Part shown: positions 33,083 through 42,270 of the stretch, piece by piece
Layout of the letters: each line of letters starts with the position of its first letter
Numbering within the stretch: the stretch's first letter is position 1
Source of the DNA: Candidatus Saccharibacteria bacterium oral taxon 488
GTDB taxonomy: Bacteria; Patescibacteriota; Saccharimonadia; Saccharimonadales; Saccharimonadaceae
Length of the DNA stretch: 64,000 nucleotides
NCBI GenBank assembly: GCA_010202465.1
Contig: CP047919.1
Location: 186,001 to 250,000, forward strand
Reading direction: 5' to 3'
Notes under the pieces: model-generated
What the model was told of the DNA's origin: nothing
Database searches by the model: none
What the model saw: only the letters and a program-made list of their open reading frames with translations
Translations under genes and position numbers: made by a program

Positions 33083-35713
33083 ATGGCAATGACACAACAA
33101 AAGGCGCTGAGTAAGATTTTTGGCGATCCGCAGAAGAAGATTTTAAAGCGGCTGCGTAAGCAAGTTGACGTAATTAACGGTCTGTCCGAAAAATATGAAA
33201 CAATGTCGGACAAGGAGTTGCGGGCGCAGACGGAGGCGCTGAAAAAGCGTCTGACAAAGAAAAACGTAACGCTGGATACGATTTTGCCGGATGCCTTTGC
33301 GGTGGCTCGTGAGGCAGCCAAGCGCGTCATCGGCGAGCGTCCGTACGATGTCCAGCTGATCGGCGGCATGGTTCTTCATGAGGGTAATGTGGCTGAGATG
33401 AAGACTGGCGAGGGTAAGACTTTGGTGGCGACGCTGCCGACTTATCTGAATGCACTGGAGGAAAAAGGCGTTCATGTGGTGACCGTCAATGATTATCTGG
33501 CGCAGCGCGACGCCGGCTGGATGGGCCAGGTGTATGACTTTTTGGGCTTGACAACTGGCGTGATCATCAACGAAGCGTCGTTTATCTATGACAAAGAGTA
33601 TGATAATGAGCATCACGACGATCCGCGCATGCGCAAGCTCCGCCCGGTCACTCGTAAGGAAGCCTACGCGGCCGACATTACGTATGGCACCAACAACGAG
33701 TTTGGTTTTGACTATCTGCGCGACAACATGGTTAACGACGTTGATTTGCTCAGGCAACGTGAGCTGAACTTTGCTATCGTTGACGAGGTGGACTCCATTC
33801 TGATCGACGAAGCGCGTACGCCGCTGATCATCTCGGCGCCAGCAGCGGAAAACCCGGACAACTACTACACCTTCGCCAAAGTTGCCAGTAAATTAGTGCC
33901 AGATGACTATGTTTTGGACGAAAAGCGCCGCAGCGTGGCCTTGACCGACGAGGGCGTGGAAAAAGTCCAAAAACTGCTGGGAATAAAAAATTTGTACACG
34001 CCAGACCATGTGCGCAGCGTTTACCACATGGATCAGGCATTGCGAGCACAAACATTGTTCAAGCGTGACAAAGATTACGTGGTGACTAATGACGGCGAGG
34101 TGATTATCGTCGATGAGCACACCGGTCGTTTGATGCAAGGACGCCGCTACAACGAAGGCCTGCACCAGGCAATTGAGGCCAAAGAAGGCGTACCAGTGCT
34201 GGAAGAAAGCATGACGCTGGCCACCGTGTCGTTCCAGAATTATTTTCGTTTGTACAATAAACTGAGCGGCATGACCGGTACGGCATTCACCGAGGCGGAA
34301 GAGTTTCAACAAATTTATTCACTGGACGTCATCCAAATTCCGCCGAACAAGCCAGTGATTCGCGACGACAAAGAAGACCTGATTTTCAAGACCGAAAAGG
34401 GCAAGCTGAAGGCGGTGGCTGAAGCTATCAAAGATTATCATAAGCAAGGCCGGCCGGTGTTGGTTGGCTCTGGCTCGATTGCCAAGAACGAGCAGATCGC
34501 CAAATATCTGGAAAAAGAAGGCATCAAGTTTGAGATTCTAAACGCCAAGAATAATGAGCGTGAGGCGGCTATCATTGAGAAGGCTGGTGAAAAGGGTGCG
34601 ATTACACTAGCGACAAACATTGCCGGACGCGGTACCGACATTAAATTGGGCAGGGGCGTCAAGGAGTTAGGTGGACTGGTGGTGATTGGTTCTGAACGGC
34701 ACGAGTCACGCCGCATTGACAATCAGCTGCGCGGTCGCGGCGGTCGTCAGGGCGACCCGGGCGAGACGCAGTTCTATGTGTCAACCGAAGATGATTTGAT
34801 GCGAATTTTCCAGGGCGAGCGCATCGCGGCGCTGATGGATCGGCTGGGCGTGGATGAAGATACGCCGATTCAAAATCGTGCTGTGTCAAAGACGTTGGAA
34901 GCAGCGCAGAAGCGCGTCGAAGGTTACAACTTTGATACGCGCAAAAATGTTGTTCAGTACGACAACGTGATTAATCGTCACCGCCGTGTGGTCTACACGA
35001 TGCGGCGAAAAATCCTTGAAGGCGACAATATCCAGCCGGAAATTGAGCGGTTGTTGCGCGACAGAGTCAAAGAGTTAGTGACGCTACCAACCAAGAACAA
35101 CCCGAAGTTTATCGAGGAATTTACGGCAGCCTTTCCAGTCGATGAGGCGGCCGTGCGCAAGGTTGGCCGCGAGAAAAAGGACCGTCTGCGCCTCCAAAAA
35201 GCTCTGAAACTAGCACACCAGGCCTACCGGGAAAAAGATGAAGAAATCGGTACTGAAGAGTTGCGCGGTGTGGAGCGCGAGGTGTATATGGCGGTGCTCG
35301 ACACCCTGTGGATGCAGCACTTAGAGAATATGCAACACCTACGCGAAGGGATTCACTGGCGCAGCGTTGGGCAGCGCGATCCATTGGTAGAATACCGGGC
35401 GGAGTCACAAAAATTGTTCACCAGCCTTCAGGAAAATTTGCGTAACGAAGTTCTGAACACAATTTTTCATATTCATAAATCCGACGCGGTAATCCGCCAG
35501 TCGCAGGATGATGAGTATGATACCGAGCTAACGCGCCTAGCGGAAAGCGCAGTTGAGCGTGGTGTTAATGAAGTTGGTGCGGGCGAGGAAAATCGCGACG
35601 GTGACTTTTCAGTGAAAAAGGGTAAATCTAACGCTGAGTCGAACCGTGCCAAAAACCAAGCACGCAAGAAGAAAAAAGCACAGCGCCAAAACCGCAAAAA
35701 GAACCGCAAATAA
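33083..35713 (+). CDS. secA: Preprotein translocase ATPase SecA
   Basis: Motor that pushes unfolded proteins through SecYEG. The 876-aa product has DEAD-motor nucleotide-binding domain 1 (Walker A MKTGEGKTLVA, about 107-117; Walker B DEVDSILIDEART), the preprotein cross-linking domain, domain 2 (NIAGRGTDIKLG, about 514-525; RGRGGRQGDPG) and helical wing/scaffold regions. The C-terminus is a lysine/arginine/glutamine-rich tail instead of the zinc-binding end of many homologues. It has its own promoter after the hpf terminator. Confidence 0.97.
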   Translation: MAMTQQKALSKIFGDPQKKILKRLRKQVDVINGLSEKYETMSDKELRAQTEALKKRLTKKNVTLDTILPDAFAVAREAAKRVIGERPYDVQLIGGMVLHEGNVAEMKTGEGKTLVATLPTYLNALEEKGVHVVTVNDYLAQRDAGWMGQVYDFLGLTTGVIINEASFIYDKEYDNEHHDDPRMRKLRPVTRKEAYAADITYGTNNEFGFDYLRDNMVNDVDLLRQRELNFAIVDEVDSILIDEARTPLIISAPAAENPDNYYTFAKVASKLVPDDYVLDEKRRSVALTDEGVEKVQKLLGIKNLYTPDHVRSVYHMDQALRAQTLFKRDKDYVVTNDGEVIIVDEHTGRLMQGRRYNEGLHQAIEAKEGVPVLEESMTLATVSFQNYFRLYNKLSGMTGTAFTEAEEFQQIYSLDVIQIPPNKPVIRDDKEDLIFKTEKGKLKAVAEAIKDYHKQGRPVLVGSGSIAKNEQIAKYLEKEGIKFEILNAKNNEREAAIIEKAGEKGAITLATNIAGRGTDIKLGRGVKELGGLVVIGSERHESRRIDNQLRGRGGRQGDPGETQFYVSTEDDLMRIFQGERIAALMDRLGVDEDTPIQNRAVSKTLEAAQKRVEGYNFDTRKNVVQYDNVINRHRRVVYTMRRKILEGDNIQPEIERLLRDRVKELVTLPTKNNPKFIEEFTAAFPVDEAAVRKVGREKKDRLRLQKALKLAHQAYREKDEEIGTEELRGVEREVYMAVLDTLWMQHLENMQHLREGIHWRSVGQRDPLVEYRAESQKLFTSLQENLRNEVLNTIFHIHKSDAVIRQSQDDEYDTELTRLAESAVERGVNEVGAGEENRDGDFSVKKGKSNAESNRAKNQARKKKKAQRQNRKKNRK

Positions 35714-35746
35714 ATCTAAAACCGGTGGGCAGAGAGCGACAGACAG

Positions 35747-37024
35747 ATGAAACATACGGTCAAAGAAATAAAATTGAAAAACGGTGCGAAAGGCCTGTTT
35801 ATTGACGTGCCGGACGCGACAGTGATGAGCTTTCAGGTGCAGTTTCGGGCGGGCAACCGCTACGTCCGCGACGAGGATATCTACGAGACGGCGCACATCA
35901 TGGAGCACATGGCATTCGGGGCGAATGAGAAGTTTCGTTCGGAGCACGCGTATGAGCAGGAGTTTACCAAGAATGGCGCCTATCATAATGCGTTCACCTC
36001 TGATTATTCAATGGTGTACGAGGCGGCCTGCGCGGATTTTGAATGGGATCGGATTTTGGAATTACAGCGGCTGGCAATTACTACGCCGCGCTTTAATGCT
36101 GAAGAATTAGAGGCCGAGAAGGGTAATGTTCGGAGCGAGCTGACCGGCTATCTCAATAACCACAACCGCGTGATGTGGCCGCGGGTGCAGCAAGCACTGG
36201 GCGAGGATATTTTGACGTATAATCAGCGACTGAAAACGATTGACGCGATTACCCTAAAAGACATCAAGGAGCACCATCGGCGGACGCATACGCTCAATAA
36301 TATGCGGTTTGTGGTGGCTGGTAAGTTGATTGGGCGGATGGCGACAATTCGTGAATCGCTGGAGCAGTGGCAGCTAGAGCCGGGCGAGCGGTTTACCATC
36401 CCGCACGATAACCTGTCGAGTGCCGCACCGATTTTTATCCGCCGCAAGGAGGCTTCGAATCTAACATTTGGCTGGTCGATGAATCTGCCACGTGAGCTGA
36501 GCGATGAGGATTCTGACGCTATGGGCTGCTTGAATCATATTTTGACCGGGACGATGAGCTCGCGGATTTTCGGGGCGGCGCGCAAGAAAGGGCTGGCTTA
36601 CGGCGTGTTCAGCGACACTTCGGTCGGGTTTTATGATTCGGCGTGGGACTTTGGCGGCCAGGTCAACCTCGAGACAGCAGAGGCACTGTTCGATATCATC
36701 GTGCGCGAACTGCGCCGAGTGCTGAACGGGACGATCACCTCGGAGGACATCGAGAATGCCAAGTCGTATGCGCTGGGCCGCTATCAGATGGGGGCACAAA
36801 CGGTGGCACAGGTCAGCAATTTTTATACCGGGCGTTATTTTGCCGATGATTTCGTCAAGGATTACGAGGGCGTACCGACAGCAATTTTGGCGGTGACCGC
36901 TGATCAGATCGTTCGGGTGGCACGAGAGTTTTTTGCAGCAAATACCTGGGTGCTTGCTGGCGTGAGTAGCGGCGATAAAGAACTGCTCGGGCGACTACAG
37001 GAGAAGCTTGAGGGGCTGTTTTAG
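35747..37024 (+). CDS. M16-family zinc peptidase
   Basis: The 425-aa insulinase/processing-peptidase-type protein carries the inverted zinc motif HIMEH (His50, Glu53, His54) and a downstream glutamate in EAEKGNVRSEL (about residue 125), as in active M16 peptidases. N- and C-terminal lobes of the clamshell fold are both present. There is no signal peptide, so it is probably cytoplasmic. The substrate is unknown. It lies 33 bases after secA. Confidence 0.9.
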   Translation: MKHTVKEIKLKNGAKGLFIDVPDATVMSFQVQFRAGNRYVRDEDIYETAHIMEHMAFGANEKFRSEHAYEQEFTKNGAYHNAFTSDYSMVYEAACADFEWDRILELQRLAITTPRFNAEELEAEKGNVRSELTGYLNNHNRVMWPRVQQALGEDILTYNQRLKTIDAITLKDIKEHHRRTHTLNNMRFVVAGKLIGRMATIRESLEQWQLEPGERFTIPHDNLSSAAPIFIRRKEASNLTFGWSMNLPRELSDEDSDAMGCLNHILTGTMSSRIFGAARKKGLAYGVFSDTSVGFYDSAWDFGGQVNLETAEALFDIIVRELRRVLNGTITSEDIENAKSYALGRYQMGAQTVAQVSNFYTGRYFADDFVKDYEGVPTAILAVTADQIVRVAREFFAANTWVLAGVSSGDKELLGRLQEKLEGLF

Positions 37025-37034
37025 TAGTGCTCAA

Positions 37035-37043
37035 TGCTATAAT
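37035..37043 (+). promoter_or_regulatory. Extended -10 box of murD, leaderless
   Basis: TGCTATAAT ending 6 bases before ATG 37050. Confidence 0.7.
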
Positions 37044-37049
37044 GAAACC

Positions 37050-38420
37050 ATGAAGATTATTATCGCTGGCTATGGTCTTGAGGGTATATCAAGTTTGAGA
37101 TATTTTCAGCAGGCTTTTCCTGATGCTGAGTTTGTCATTGCTGATCAGAAAGCGGTTGAGAGTGCGCCGGATGATGTGGCGGTGCGGACTGGCGAGTCAG
37201 TGTTCGCCGAGCAGCTGCAGGATGCCGACATGGTGGTGCGAGCACCGGGTGTGCCGCCGCGGCTACTCAAAACGTCGGGTAAAATATGGTCGGCGACCAA
37301 TGAGTTTTTCGACAAATGTCCAGCGCCAATTATCGGTGTGACAGGGACGAAAGGCAAGGGTACGACCTGTAGTCTGATCGCGGCGATCTTGCGGGCGGCG
37401 GGTCAGACGGTGCATTTGGTGGGGAATATTGGTGTGCCGGCACTGGACGCGCTACCGAAGATCACAAAGGACGATTTCGTTGTCTATGAACTATCGAGTT
37501 TTCAGCTGTGGGATCTCGAGAAATCGCCAACCATTGCCGTGGTATTGATGATCGAGCCGGACCATTTGGAGGTGCATGCGGGTTTTGCCGAGTACCTTGA
37601 TGCCAAGAAAAATATTCGTCGTCATCAGAGTGTTGTTGATACGTGTTTATATCATCCAACGAATAAATACTCACGGGAGGTAGCCACCACGCCGCTTGAT
37701 AGGCCGTTGTATGGGTGTGACTGCGAGACATGTAGTGAATATTGCGGAGGTGATGCGTTAAATTTCGCGCAGCGCTACGCCGTTCCCGATGATGGTCAAG
37801 TATATGTCCGAGATGGTTACTTCTGCGTGCAAGATCGGCGGATTTGTCGCACTGATCACTTGCGGCTACCGGGCGCACACAACCTTGAGAACGCCTGTGC
37901 GGCGATGAGCGCGGTGACAGAATTGCCGATCACAGTGACCGACGAGCAGTACGCGGCTGGACTAGAGAGTTTTACGGGATTGCCACATCGATTAAAATTC
38001 GTTGCTGAGAAAAACAGTGTGAAGTATTACGATGACAGTATCGCTACCACGCCGGGCAGTGCCATCGCGGCGCTGCGGGCGTTTGAGGCGCCGAAAGTGC
38101 TGGTCGTCGGCGGGTACGACAAGGGGGCGGATTATGATGAAATGGCTGTGGAGATTACCAGACAAGCGGTGCGGGCGGTGATCATTATCGGGGCAAATGC
38201 GGCGAAGATTGAGCAGTCACTGCGTCAAGCATCGGTCACGGCGACGATGGTAGCGCTCGGCCAGACAACGATGGTGGATGTCGTCGCTCAAGCCAATCAA
38301 TTATCTCGCCCAGGTGATGTTGTCATCCTCAGCCCGGCGGCCGCTAGCTTTGGGATGTTCAAAAATTACGTCGACCGCGGTGAGCAATTTGTGGCGGCGG
38401 TGGAGAAGCTTTATCCCTGA
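37050..38420 (+). CDS. murD: UDP-N-acetylmuramoyl-L-alanine:D-glutamate ligase
   Basis: Adds D-glutamate to the cell-wall precursor using ATP. The 456-aa product has an N-terminal UDP-binding domain, the ATP site [11 protein letters not shown] (about residues 101-111) and a C-terminal Mur ligase domain ([21 protein letters not shown]). A cysteine-rich stretch ([12 protein letters not shown], about 224-235) sits in the middle and is unusual for MurD. ATG 37050 is chosen from the promoter spacing; the frame is open upstream. The end overlaps hpt by 10 bases. MurI at 38968 supplies D-glutamate. Confidence 0.92.
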   Translation: MKIIIAGYGLEGISSLRYFQQAFPDAEFVIADQKAVESAPDDVAVRTGESVFAEQLQDADMVVRAPGVPPRLLKTSGKIWSATNEFFDKCPAPIIGVTGTKGKGTTCSLIAAILRAAGQTVHLVGNIGVPALDALPKITKDDFVVYELSSFQLWDLEKSPTIAVVLMIEPDHLEVHAGFAEYLDAKKNIRRHQSVVDTCLYHPTNKYSREVATTPLDRPLYGCDCETCSEYCGGDALNFAQRYAVPDDGQVYVRDGYFCVQDRRICRTDHLRLPGAHNLENACAAMSAVTELPITVTDEQYAAGLESFTGLPHRLKFVAEKNSVKYYDDSIATTPGSAIAALRAFEAPKVLVVGGYDKGADYDEMAVEITRQAVRAVIIIGANAAKIEQSLRQASVTATMVALGQTTMVDVVAQANQLSRPGDVVILSPAAASFGMFKNYVDRGEQFVAAVEKLYP

Positions 38421-38950
38421 TACACCTCAGGCTTCAACACTCCGATATACGGTAGGTTTCGGTATTGTTGGCGGAAGTCTAGGCCGTAGCCGACGACGAA
38501 TTCGTTGGGGACGGACAGGCCGACGTAATCTGCGGCGACGTTGGCGATACGTCGTTCGGGCTTGTCGAGCAGTGAGCAGACTTTGACTGAGGCTGCACCG
38601 CGACCAGAGAATAATTCCAGCAATTTTTCCAACGTTCGGCCGGTATCGACGATGTCCTCAACCAGTAGAATATGCCGTTCGGTAACGTCGCTATCAATGT
38701 CTTTGAGAATGGTGACCGCGCCGGATGATTCAGTCGCGTCGCCGTAGCTAGAGACGTCAATGAAATCGATTTCCATATAGCAATCCATGGCGCGCACCAG
38801 ATCGATCATGAACGGCGCCGCACCGCGCAGGACGCCGATGACCAGCGGATTCTTGTCGCGGTATTCGCTGGTCAGCTCTCGGCCCAGCCGCGCCACTGCA
38901 TTGTTAATTTGCTCAGTAGTCACGAGGATTTTAGCAATGTCTTGATTCAT
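38411..38950 (-). CDS. hpt: Hypoxanthine phosphoribosyltransferase
   Basis: Purine salvage: joins hypoxanthine or guanine to PRPP. The 179-aa product has the PRPP-binding motif [13 protein letters not shown] (about 95-107) and the C-terminal [22 protein letters not shown] typical of bacterial Hpt. Salvage fits a reduced genome. TGTTATACT lies 7 bases before the ATG. It is convergent with murD and overlaps its last 10 bases. Confidence 0.95.
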   Translation of the reverse strand: MNQDIAKILVTTEQINNAVARLGRELTSEYRDKNPLVIGVLRGAAPFMIDLVRAMDCYMEIDFIDVSSYGDATESSGAVTILKDIDSDVTERHILLVEDIVDTGRTLEKLLELFSGRGAASVKVCSLLDKPERRIANVAADYVGLSVPNEFVVGYGLDFRQQYRNLPYIGVLKPEVYQG

Positions 38951-38957
38951 TAGGATA

Positions 38958-38966
38958 AGTATAACA
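38958..38966 (-). promoter_or_regulatory. Extended -10 box of hpt, leaderless
   Basis: TGTTATACT on the minus strand, ending 7 bases before ATG 38950. It lies just before the murI stop codon, so hpt has its own promoter. Confidence 0.6.
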
Positions 38967-38967
38967 A

Positions 38968-39597
38968 TTAGCTAGCAAAATCGCTAATCCGCTTGGCGAT
39001 AATTGCAGTGGGTTCAAGAATGCGGCATTGCGGAAAAAGGCGTTGTAACCGCCTCTTAATTGCCAGATAATGCGTGCAGCCTAGAGCAATAACATCGCTG
39101 CCGTCCGCAACACTGGCCGATACTTCATCAAGCACAATATCGTCGGCCAAACCTTGATCAATCATCTGCGCCCACGCACGGGTGTCTGGCGTATCGATGC
39201 GAACGCCAGCAGCATATTCACTGATAAGCGCGCGCAGACGCTGGCTGTGTTTGGTGGCGTTTGTCGCCAGCAGGGTAATACGATGCGATTTGGTCAAAGC
39301 GGCGGCCGATTTGATCATCGGTTCAAAGCCGATAAAGCATACATCTGGGTAACGTTGCCGCAGCGAGCTAATCGCGTTAGTCGTGGCGGTATTGCATGCT
39401 ATAACAATAATGTCGCATGATAGTATCGGCTGGATAGCGGTATCAGTCAGTGTGATAATTTCTTCTGACGAGCGATTACCGTACGGTGCATGCTTTCTAT
39501 CAATGACTGTAGTATATGTATGCTGCGGCAGCAATTTTTCCAGTCTTTTCGCTACTAATTTGCCGCCAGTTCCCGTATCGAATATGCCGATCTTCAT
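38968..39597 (-). CDS. murI: Glutamate racemase, compact
   Basis: Makes D-glutamate for peptidoglycan. Both catalytic cysteines are visible: Cys in [11 protein letters not shown] (about residue 68) and Cys in ALGCTHY (about 173). The N-terminal loop reads [14 protein letters not shown] (commonly FDSGxGGLSV). The 209-aa length is about 50 residues shorter than most MurI, mainly in the middle and at the C-terminus. It is divergent from prfB across 35 bases. Confidence 0.9.
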   Translation of the reverse strand: MKIGIFDTGTGGKLVAKRLEKLLPQHTYTTVIDRKHAPYGNRSSEEIITLTDTAIQPILSCDIIVIACNTATTNAISSLRQRYPDVCFIGFEPMIKSAAALTKSHRITLLATNATKHSQRLRALISEYAAGVRIDTPDTRAWAQMIDQGLADDIVLDEVSASVADGSDVIALGCTHYLAIKRRLQRLFPQCRILEPTAIIAKRISDFAS

Positions 39598-39603
39598 ACA
39601 AAA

Positions 39604-39612
39604 AGTATAGCA
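39604..39612 (-). promoter_or_regulatory. Extended -10 box of murI, leaderless
   Basis: TGCTATACT on the minus strand, ending 6 bases before ATG 39597 and only 10 bases from the oppositely directed prfB hexamer. Confidence 0.65.
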
Positions 39613-39616
39613 AAAT

Positions 39617-39625
39617 TGTTACAAT
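39617..39625 (+). promoter_or_regulatory. Extended -10 box of prfB, leaderless
   Basis: TGTTACAAT ending 7 bases before ATG 39633. An in-frame ATG at 39624 lies within the box and so is unlikely to be the start. Confidence 0.65.
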
Positions 39626-39632
39626 GGTATCT

Positions 39633-40712
39633 ATGCAGCCACTCAAAAAACACATCCAAACCCTGCAGTCAGAAGTAGAACAGGCCAAGGCGACGCTGGA
39701 TTTTGCGGCATTGGAGCAGGAGCTGGCGGCGCTGGATGAGCGGCTTAATCAGCCGGAGATTTGGCATAATCCGGACGAGGCGCAGGTGCTGGCCAAAAAG
39801 GCGGCTAGCCTGCGCCAGACAGTTGAGCCGTGGCAGACGCTCGGGGTGCAGCTGGCGGATATCGCTGAGTTGATGGAGCTGGGTGACGATGATCTGCTGC
39901 CGGAGTTTGAAGCGCAAATATCAGCATTGGAGCAGGAATTTGCTCGGCGCAAGACTGATTTGCTGTTCAGCGGCCCGTATGACAACCGCGAGGCGGTGGT
40001 GCGGATTTCGGCTGGCGTAGGCGGGCTGGATGCTCAGGATTTCGCGGCCATGCTGGAGCGGATGTATCTGCGCTGGGCGGAGAAGTCGGGGATGAAAGTC
40101 GACACACTGGAGCGCTCGACCAATGATGATGCGGGAATAAAGACAGCGGTGTTGGAGATTTCTGGGCCGTTTGCCTATGGAAAATTACGCTCAGAGAACG
40201 GCGTGCATCGGCTGGTGCGCCTCAGTCCGTTTAATGCTGATAATTTGCGCCAGACTAGCTTTGCACTGGTGGAAGTGCTGCCAAAAATTGATACGCCGGA
40301 TGAAATTGCAATTGACCCGAGTGATCTGAGGATTGATGTGTATCGCTCGGGCGGCAAGGGCGGCCAGGGCGTAAATACCACTGATTCGGCGGTGCGGGTG
40401 ACACATGTACCGACGGGCATTACGGTGGCGATCCAGAATGAGCGCTCGCAGATTCAGAATAAAGAAACGGCGCTGAAGATTTTGCGCTCCAAGTTGCTGG
40501 CGATGAAGCTGGAGCAGCATGCTGAAACCCTGTCTGACCTCAGGGCTGGTGAGTCAGCTAACTGGGGCAGTCAGATCAGAAATTACGTCCTGCATCCGTA
40601 CACGCTGGTCAAAGACACCCGCACCAAGCACGAGAACCGCAACGCCCAGGGCGTGCTGGACGGGGATGTTGATGAGTTTATGACGGCTTATTTGCGTGAA
40701 TCGCGTGGCTGA
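39633..40712 (+). CDS. prfB: Peptide chain release factor 2
   Basis: Reads UAA and UGA and triggers peptide release. The 359-aa product has the recognition tripeptide SPF (198-200) and GGQ (243-245). Many bacteria need a programmed +1 frameshift near codon 26 to make RF2; here the frame is continuous and no internal TGA is present, so that control is absent. The frame is open far upstream but ATG 39633 fits the promoter. It overlaps the convergent 40688 gene by 25 bases. Confidence 0.96.
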   Translation: MQPLKKHIQTLQSEVEQAKATLDFAALEQELAALDERLNQPEIWHNPDEAQVLAKKAASLRQTVEPWQTLGVQLADIAELMELGDDDLLPEFEAQISALEQEFARRKTDLLFSGPYDNREAVVRISAGVGGLDAQDFAAMLERMYLRWAEKSGMKVDTLERSTNDDAGIKTAVLEISGPFAYGKLRSENGVHRLVRLSPFNADNLRQTSFALVEVLPKIDTPDEIAIDPSDLRIDVYRSGGKGGQGVNTTDSAVRVTHVPTGITVAIQNERSQIQNKETALKILRSKLLAMKLEQHAETLSDLRAGESANWGSQIRNYVLHPYTLVKDTRTKHENRNAQGVLDGDVDEFMTAYLRESRG

Positions 40713-41518
40713 CGGAAGACAGCAATGGTGATCATCACGGCAAAGGCGATAAGGCTGATGACCATGACGGACAGGAAATGTACGCCAAATGGCCAAGCAG
40801 TTTGCCTGACAAGAACGTCGATCGGATATTTTCGGTTGGTGTCATCGCCGATGATGTAATAGAGCCACGCGCATGTACCCACCAGAAAGCACACCATGGC
40901 GAGGCCGTACCATACCAATGCTGACGTGTGGCGTGCGAGCCACTTGTTACTATCGGTAATTGCCTTGTTCTGCCAGCGGTTGGTGCCGATAAGCGTATAA
41001 AGCGGCAAGGCGAGACAGCCAGTAGCCAGGAGTAGCCCAGTTGCAGTGTACATGATATATACGAAAATACTGCTGTGTTGTGCTATGTCTTGTAGTAGCG
41101 TGACGTGGGGTGTGAGGAATAGGCATATGAGCGTGGCGCCAAGTGACATGACCATAAGTAGCGCCAATAGTCGCAAGCCAATCTCCAGTATCCTATAGGT
41201 GTGCCGTACGGGTTGCGCTGACTCATCAGGCGATTGCCCCACGAGCTGTCGTAGCCCCCGTCCAAGACAATATATACCCCAGACAATGCTGATAAACAGG
41301 AGTAGACCGCCAGTTAGGAAGAGTGGCCAGCGTAGAGCGTTAGCAGTTTGTCCAGGCGCCTCGCAACATGACCATGTATCTTGCGGTCGCGCCGCGTCAA
41401 ACGTATCTGGCAGGAATGGCACGCTGATATTACTGATAATTATTAATCCGACCCCGATGATACTGAGGGCGATAAACATGATACTGAGGCGATTGAGTAA
41501 TGTAGCTGAGGTTTTCAT
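40688..41518 (-). CDS. Unrecognised membrane protein, 276 aa
   Basis: Six or seven hydrophobic segments are visible (for example IMFIALSIIGVGLIIISNI near the start and VHFLSVMVISLIAFAVMITIAVF near the end), with a loop containing two cysteines (TWSCCEAPGQ, about residue 50). No family is recognised. TGCTACACT lies 6 bases before the ATG. It is convergent with prfB and divergent from ftsE. Confidence 0.75.
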   Translation of the reverse strand: MKTSATLLNRLSIMFIALSIIGVGLIIISNISVPFLPDTFDAARPQDTWSCCEAPGQTANALRWPLFLTGGLLLFISIVWGIYCLGRGLRQLVGQSPDESAQPVRHTYRILEIGLRLLALLMVMSLGATLICLFLTPHVTLLQDIAQHSSIFVYIMYTATGLLLATGCLALPLYTLIGTNRWQNKAITDSNKWLARHTSALVWYGLAMVCFLVGTCAWLYYIIGDDTNRKYPIDVLVRQTAWPFGVHFLSVMVISLIAFAVMITIAVFRQPRDSRK

Positions 41519-41524
41519 ATACCT

Positions 41525-41533
41525 AGTGTAGCA
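41525..41533 (-). promoter_or_regulatory. Extended -10 box, leaderless
   Basis: TGCTACACT on the minus strand, ending 6 bases before ATG 41518. Confidence 0.55.
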
Positions 41534-41570
41534 TGGTTCGTCGCGCTAATTCGCACCATCCTAAAAAATC

Positions 41571-41579
41571 TGCTATACT
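41571..41579 (+). promoter_or_regulatory. Extended -10 box of ftsEX, leaderless
   Basis: TGCTATACT ending 7 bases before ATG 41587. Confidence 0.65.
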
Positions 41580-41586
41580 AGTGGAA

Positions 41587-42270
41587 ATGATTTTGTTAGA
41601 TAGGGTTACCAAAACATATGGCAAGGACAACAAGCCGGCCTTGAACCGGGTGAGTGTTCATGTCAAGCCGGGCGAGTTCGTGATTTTGGTCGGGACATCG
41701 GGAGCGGGGAAGTCGACGCTACTCAAGCTGCTGACCCGCGAGGAAAAGCCGACTGGTGGTAAGATTGTCGTCGGTGGGATTGACTACGATACGCTCAAGG
41801 ACAAGCACATCCCGTTGCTGCGCCGAAAAATTGGCGTGGTGTTTCAGGATTTCAAGCTTTTGCCAAATCGAACGGTGTTTGAAAATGTGGCTTTTGCACT
41901 GGAGATTGCTGGCATGACCAACCGCGAGATTAAATCAACGGTGCCAAAGGTGATCGAGCTGGTGGGGCTGAAAGGTAAGGAAAAGAATTTCCCAAACCAA
42001 CTGTCTGGCGGTGAGCGCCAACGGGTGGCGATTGCCCGGGCAGTGGTTCGGCAGCCAAAGATCTTGATCGCTGACGAGCCGACTGGTAACCTTGACCCAA
42101 AGCATAGCTGGGATATTGTGCGCTTGCTGGAAAAAATTAACAAATACGGCACCACGGTGCTGCTGACCACGCACAATGTCGATATTGTCAATAAGCTCAA
42201 ACGCCGGGTGATCACCATTGATCACGGTAAAATCACCTCTGATCAAGCCAAGGGGAGTTACAAACAATGA
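41587..42270 (+). CDS. ftsE: Cell-division ATPase FtsE
   Basis: ABC ATPase that with FtsX activates cell-wall hydrolases at the division site. The 227-aa product has Walker A GTSGAGKST (about 36-44), signature LSGGERQR, Walker B ILIADEP and the switch histidine TTHN. ATG 41587 is placed by the promoter. It overlaps ftsX by 4 bases. Confidence 0.95.
   Translation: MILLDRVTKTYGKDNKPALNRVSVHVKPGEFVILVGTSGAGKSTLLKLLTREEKPTGGKIVVGGIDYDTLKDKHIPLLRRKIGVVFQDFKLLPNRTVFENVAFALEIAGMTNREIKSTVPKVIELVGLKGKEKNFPNQLSGGERQRVAIARAVVRQPKILIADEPTGNLDPKHSWDIVRLLEKINKYGTTVLLTTHNVDIVNKLKRRVITIDHGKITSDQAKGSYKQ

Noticed and set aside
33143..34312. Long minus-strand frames inside secA
   Set aside because: They are shadows of the strongly coding secA frame and have no independent features.
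39633..39720. Programmed +1 frameshift in prfB
   Set aside because: The frame is continuous from the start codon and no in-frame TGA with a slippery CTT is present.
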